Source of the DNA: JABDLO01 sp041749255
Lineage (GTDB): Bacteria > Bacteroidota > Bacteroidia > Chitinophagales > Saprospiraceae
Length of the DNA: 64,000 nucleotides
Direction of reading: 5' to 3'
Assembly (NCBI GenBank): GCA_041749255.1
Contig: JBGTBR010000069.1
Coordinates: forward strand, 25,393-89,392
The notes under the pieces are model-generated. The model did not search any database. It was not told the origin of the DNA and was given only the letters and a program-made list of their open reading frames with translations. Position 1 is the first letter of the stretch. Every line of letters begins with the position of its first letter. Shown here piece by piece: positions 61,695 through 64,000 of the stretch. A program made the position numbers and the translations under genes.

Positions 61695-63749
61695 TTAATC
61701 ATCTTTTTTCCTATATCTATCAAACCACGCTATAATATGATCAACTTTTGTGATGAGTTGACTTGGGCGATTGGCAATAAAATGCGGAGCTCCTGGAACT
61801 TCTACCAATACCGTTTCGACCTTTCTCAGTTTTAAAGCATGGTAAAGTTGTTTAGCCTCTGAAGGAGGAGTCCTGTAATCCTCCATTCCCACCATAACAA
61901 GGGTAGGGGTGTTTATGTCTCCCACCAGTGAAATGGGAGAAAATTTCCAATATGTTTCAAAGTTTTCCCAGGGTTGGCCAGGAAGCTGGGTATCTGCATA
62001 TCCGTAGTAATTATCGGCAACCAGTGTTTTACTTATCCAATTCATGACTGGCTTGATAACAGCCGCTGCTCTAAACCTGTTGTTTTTGCCTATCATCCAT
62101 GCAGCCATGATTCCACCGGCACTACCTCCGGTTACAAAAAGTTGATTCTCGTCTATGTAACCCTTCTGGATGACAACATCAACTCCGTCCATAACATCGT
62201 TATAATCTTCACCGGGATAATTATGGTATAGTAAATTTCCAAATTCCTCACCATAACTGGTACTTCCCCTCGGGTTTGGGTAAAATACTACATAACCGGC
62301 TGAGGCATAGAGTTGAATTTCAGGAGTAAATGTTCCGCTATAATTTGCTGTTGGCCCGCCGTGTAATTCAACTATTAAAGGATATTGGACATTACGGTCA
62401 AAGTTTGGTGGTTTTACTATCCATCCATGCAATTTTCTGTTATCGAAGGTAGAAGTATACCAAATTTCTTCTACCTGACCAAGTTCGCGATGAGATAGCA
62501 AGTGATCATTCAAAGAAGTCAGCTTAATGATTTCATTTTGTCCATTTCTGATAAGTGCCAACTCTGATGGATGGTAAGGTGTCGAATAGGTAAAGGCTAC
62601 ATCTCCATTTGATGAAACAGAAAATGATCCTCCTCCATACGGCCTGCCTATAGAAATTCCTCCAAGTTTACCCACTATAGTTTTACTGTTTCCATTTACA
62701 TCTGAATATCCCACTTTTGTCTCTCCGGTTTCGTCAAACATATAAAACAGACCTTCTCCCTTGCTGTCCCAAACAGGATTCGATATACTGATATCTTTAC
62801 CTGTAGGAATATACTTTTTCGTGGAACCGTCCTTTTTCATCGTATATAAAAGAGTGTTTTGAAAGGTTTGTTTCTTATCATTATATCCTAAATAGGCAAT
62901 CGTATTACCATCAGGTGAAAGTGCATGACTGTGATCGGGCCCGTCCCTGTCAGTTAGTGCTCTGATTGTATAATCCACCAATGAAACCGAATAGATTTCC
63001 GAATTTCTGAAATCGTACTCCCAATCTGATTTTCTATTTCCACTGAAGAATATTTCAATATCGTCTTTAGACCAGACCAGCGGTGCTCTGTGGTTATAAT
63101 CATCATGGGTGAGCTGCCGAACTGAACCTCCATCAGAAGGAAGAACAAAAATTTGGGAAAATCCGGGTTTCATATATCCCATACCATCAGCTTCATGTTT
63201 TAGCCTTGTCGTGATACGAGGAGGATCGGCCCATTTAGCACCTTTGGGTTTTTGTGGTGGCTTCACAAGAGATAGTTCAGTGCCATCCACAAACATGCTA
63301 AAAGCCAGGTATTTCCCGTCGGAAGACCAGGATAAACCAGACGGACTATTTTCCAATGAAGTGATACGCGCCGCTTGTCCTGATGATACCCAGAATACAA
63401 ATATTTCATTTCCTGCCTCCGTACTTGCTGTAAAAGCTATTTTTTTTCCATCCGGAGACCATACAGGATTACCTTCATTTACATCCAGCGACGTCAATTT
63501 ACGATGATTGCTCCCATCTGAATTGATCATCCATAATCGTCTGGTTTTTCCATCATTCACAATATCCATCGCATTCCTGACATATACAATCATTTGTCCG
63601 TCGGGACTAATTTGGGGATCTGTAACCCATTCCAAATCAAAAACATCCATTCTTTCAAAAGGAGGTTTTGATTGTCCGATATTGTTTAAATGGAAAATCA
63701 AAATGAAAATGAGAATGTTAAACAAACGGAACCATTTACCATTCAACAT
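61695..63749 (-). CDS. S9 family serine peptidase (acylaminoacyl/prolyl oligopeptidase type), exported
   Basis: A 684-residue peptidase. The start at 63749 (MLNGKWFRLFNILIFILIFHLNNIGQS) gives a signal peptide; the frame extends further upstream with no such feature. Residues about 40-400 are WD40-like propeller blades (SPDGQMIVYVRN, SPDGKKIAFTAS, SSDGKYLAFSM). The alpha/beta-hydrolase domain has VELHGGPTANYSG (oxyanion), nucleophile elbow TGGSAGG, Asp in MVGMEDYRTPPSEAKQ and His in PGAPHFIANRP. The family removes acyl amino acids or short peptides. It is convergent with hutG; a role in supplying amino acids including histidine is inferred. Confidence 0.9.
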   Translation of the reverse strand: MLNGKWFRLFNILIFILIFHLNNIGQSKPPFERMDVFDLEWVTDPQISPDGQMIVYVRNAMDIVNDGKTRRLWMINSDGSNHRKLTSLDVNEGNPVWSPDGKKIAFTASTEAGNEIFVFWVSSGQAARITSLENSPSGLSWSSDGKYLAFSMFVDGTELSLVKPPQKPKGAKWADPPRITTRLKHEADGMGYMKPGFSQIFVLPSDGGSVRQLTHDDYNHRAPLVWSKDDIEIFFSGNRKSDWEYDFRNSEIYSVSLVDYTIRALTDRDGPDHSHALSPDGNTIAYLGYNDKKQTFQNTLLYTMKKDGSTKKYIPTGKDISISNPVWDSKGEGLFYMFDETGETKVGYSDVNGNSKTIVGKLGGISIGRPYGGGSFSVSSNGDVAFTYSTPYHPSELALIRNGQNEIIKLTSLNDHLLSHRELGQVEEIWYTSTFDNRKLHGWIVKPPNFDRNVQYPLIVELHGGPTANYSGTFTPEIQLYASAGYVVFYPNPRGSTSYGEEFGNLLYHNYPGEDYNDVMDGVDVVIQKGYIDENQLFVTGGSAGGIMAAWMIGKNNRFRAAAVIKPVMNWISKTLVADNYYGYADTQLPGQPWENFETYWKFSPISLVGDINTPTLVMVGMEDYRTPPSEAKQLYHALKLRKVETVLVEVPGAPHFIANRPSQLITKVDHIIAWFDRYRKKDD

Positions 63750-63815
63750 AAACCTACCATTTGTCTGAATATACAATTCCATAACTTTAAAATTAAATTT
63801 AAAAAACACAAACAA

Positions 63816-64000
63816 AAATATAACTATAAGATCGATATTTTCTAACTACTCAGAAATTAATTAGGGCAACCGCACCAAATTAGCACAAAAGCACTTTAGT
63901 TAGGTAATCTATATTCAATGAACATTTGAATCTTCTCTTTTGCAAAGAGGATTTATCATTCATTTTCTTTATCTGGCTCAATGCTTTTTTTCGCAATATA
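63816..64000. other. End of window; no gene recognised
   Basis: AT-rich DNA upstream of the S9 peptidase gene. A short inverted repeat (CTCTTT/AAAGAG near 63.94 kb) has no clear function. Confidence 0.4.

Overview
The window looks like a chromosomal segment of a Bacteroidota bacterium, probably from the Saprospiria/Chitinophagia side; no taxonomic search was possible. The signs are AT-rich DNA, TAnnTTTG-type -7 promoter boxes, a type IX secretion (T9SS) sorting domain, a TonB receptor paired with a DUF4249 lipoprotein, a CcmD-like peptide of Bacteroidota type, a 289-residue primary sigma factor without region 1.1, and lipoproteins with relaxed lipoboxes. There are no rRNA genes, insertion sequences, prophage or CRISPR arrays.

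Layout. 1-8.1 kb: the 3' end of pyrF, a Notum-like pectinacetylesterase lipoprotein, a tricorn-type protease, a chimeric secreted protein and a polyglycine T9SS protein. 8.3-11.8 kb: ccmB-ccmC-ccmD-glutamate dehydrogenase. 11.9-20.5 kb: a beta-barrel protein, an Lrp regulator, a TraB/GumN protein, a TonB receptor with its DUF4249 partner, and an S9 peptidase. 20.6-31.1 kb, mostly minus strand: a VOC protein, a YdeI-like protein, an N-acyl-D-amino-acid deacylase, a NavBac-like channel, a pseudouridine synthase, ychF and pdhA; then recF-dciA on plus; then an SDR and a glycosylasparaginase on minus. 31.4-40.8 kb: typA/bipA, a small acidic lipoprotein, the patatin/TIR gene pair, a lipid-linked sugar flippase and an enoyl-CoA hydratase. 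40.8-48.9 kb: a START-like protein, rpoD, a second Lrp regulator, yihY, a thioesterase, arginine deiminase, an HDAC-like protein, an adenosine deaminase and a DUF4197 protein. 49.9-64 kb: a double-OmpA protein, a DPE2-like glucanotransferase, tRNA-His, a lipoprotein, a LysR regulator divergent from hutH-hutU-hutI-hutG, and a second S9 peptidase.

How it fits together. Much of the window points to growth on proteins and amino acids: a tricorn protease and two S9 peptidases make peptides and amino acids, a D-aminoacylase and a glycosylasparaginase trim unusual residues, the hut operon turns histidine into glutamate, glutamate dehydrogenase feeds 2-oxoglutarate to central metabolism, arginine deiminase handles arginine, and two Lrp-type regulators may sense amino acids. 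This is inference from gene content.

The most interesting locus is 34.6-38.3 kb. A patatin phospholipase with an intact Ser-Asp dyad overlaps by 4 bp a membrane protein made of a TIR domain (putative catalytic Glu present), one transmembrane helix, a TolB/FlgO-like domain and TPR repeats. It reads as a candidate immune or stress-response system in which an extracytoplasmic repeat sensor is tied to a cytoplasmic TIR domain and a membrane-degrading effector. Second is a family of composite low-complexity repeats filling four intergenic regions (1.6-2.1, 8.1-8.25, 33.2-33.7 and 48.9-49.9 kb), built from the same short modules in both orientations and lying directly against gene 3' ends. Third is the hut/LysR control region, a perfect inverted repeat carrying a -7-like box in each direction.
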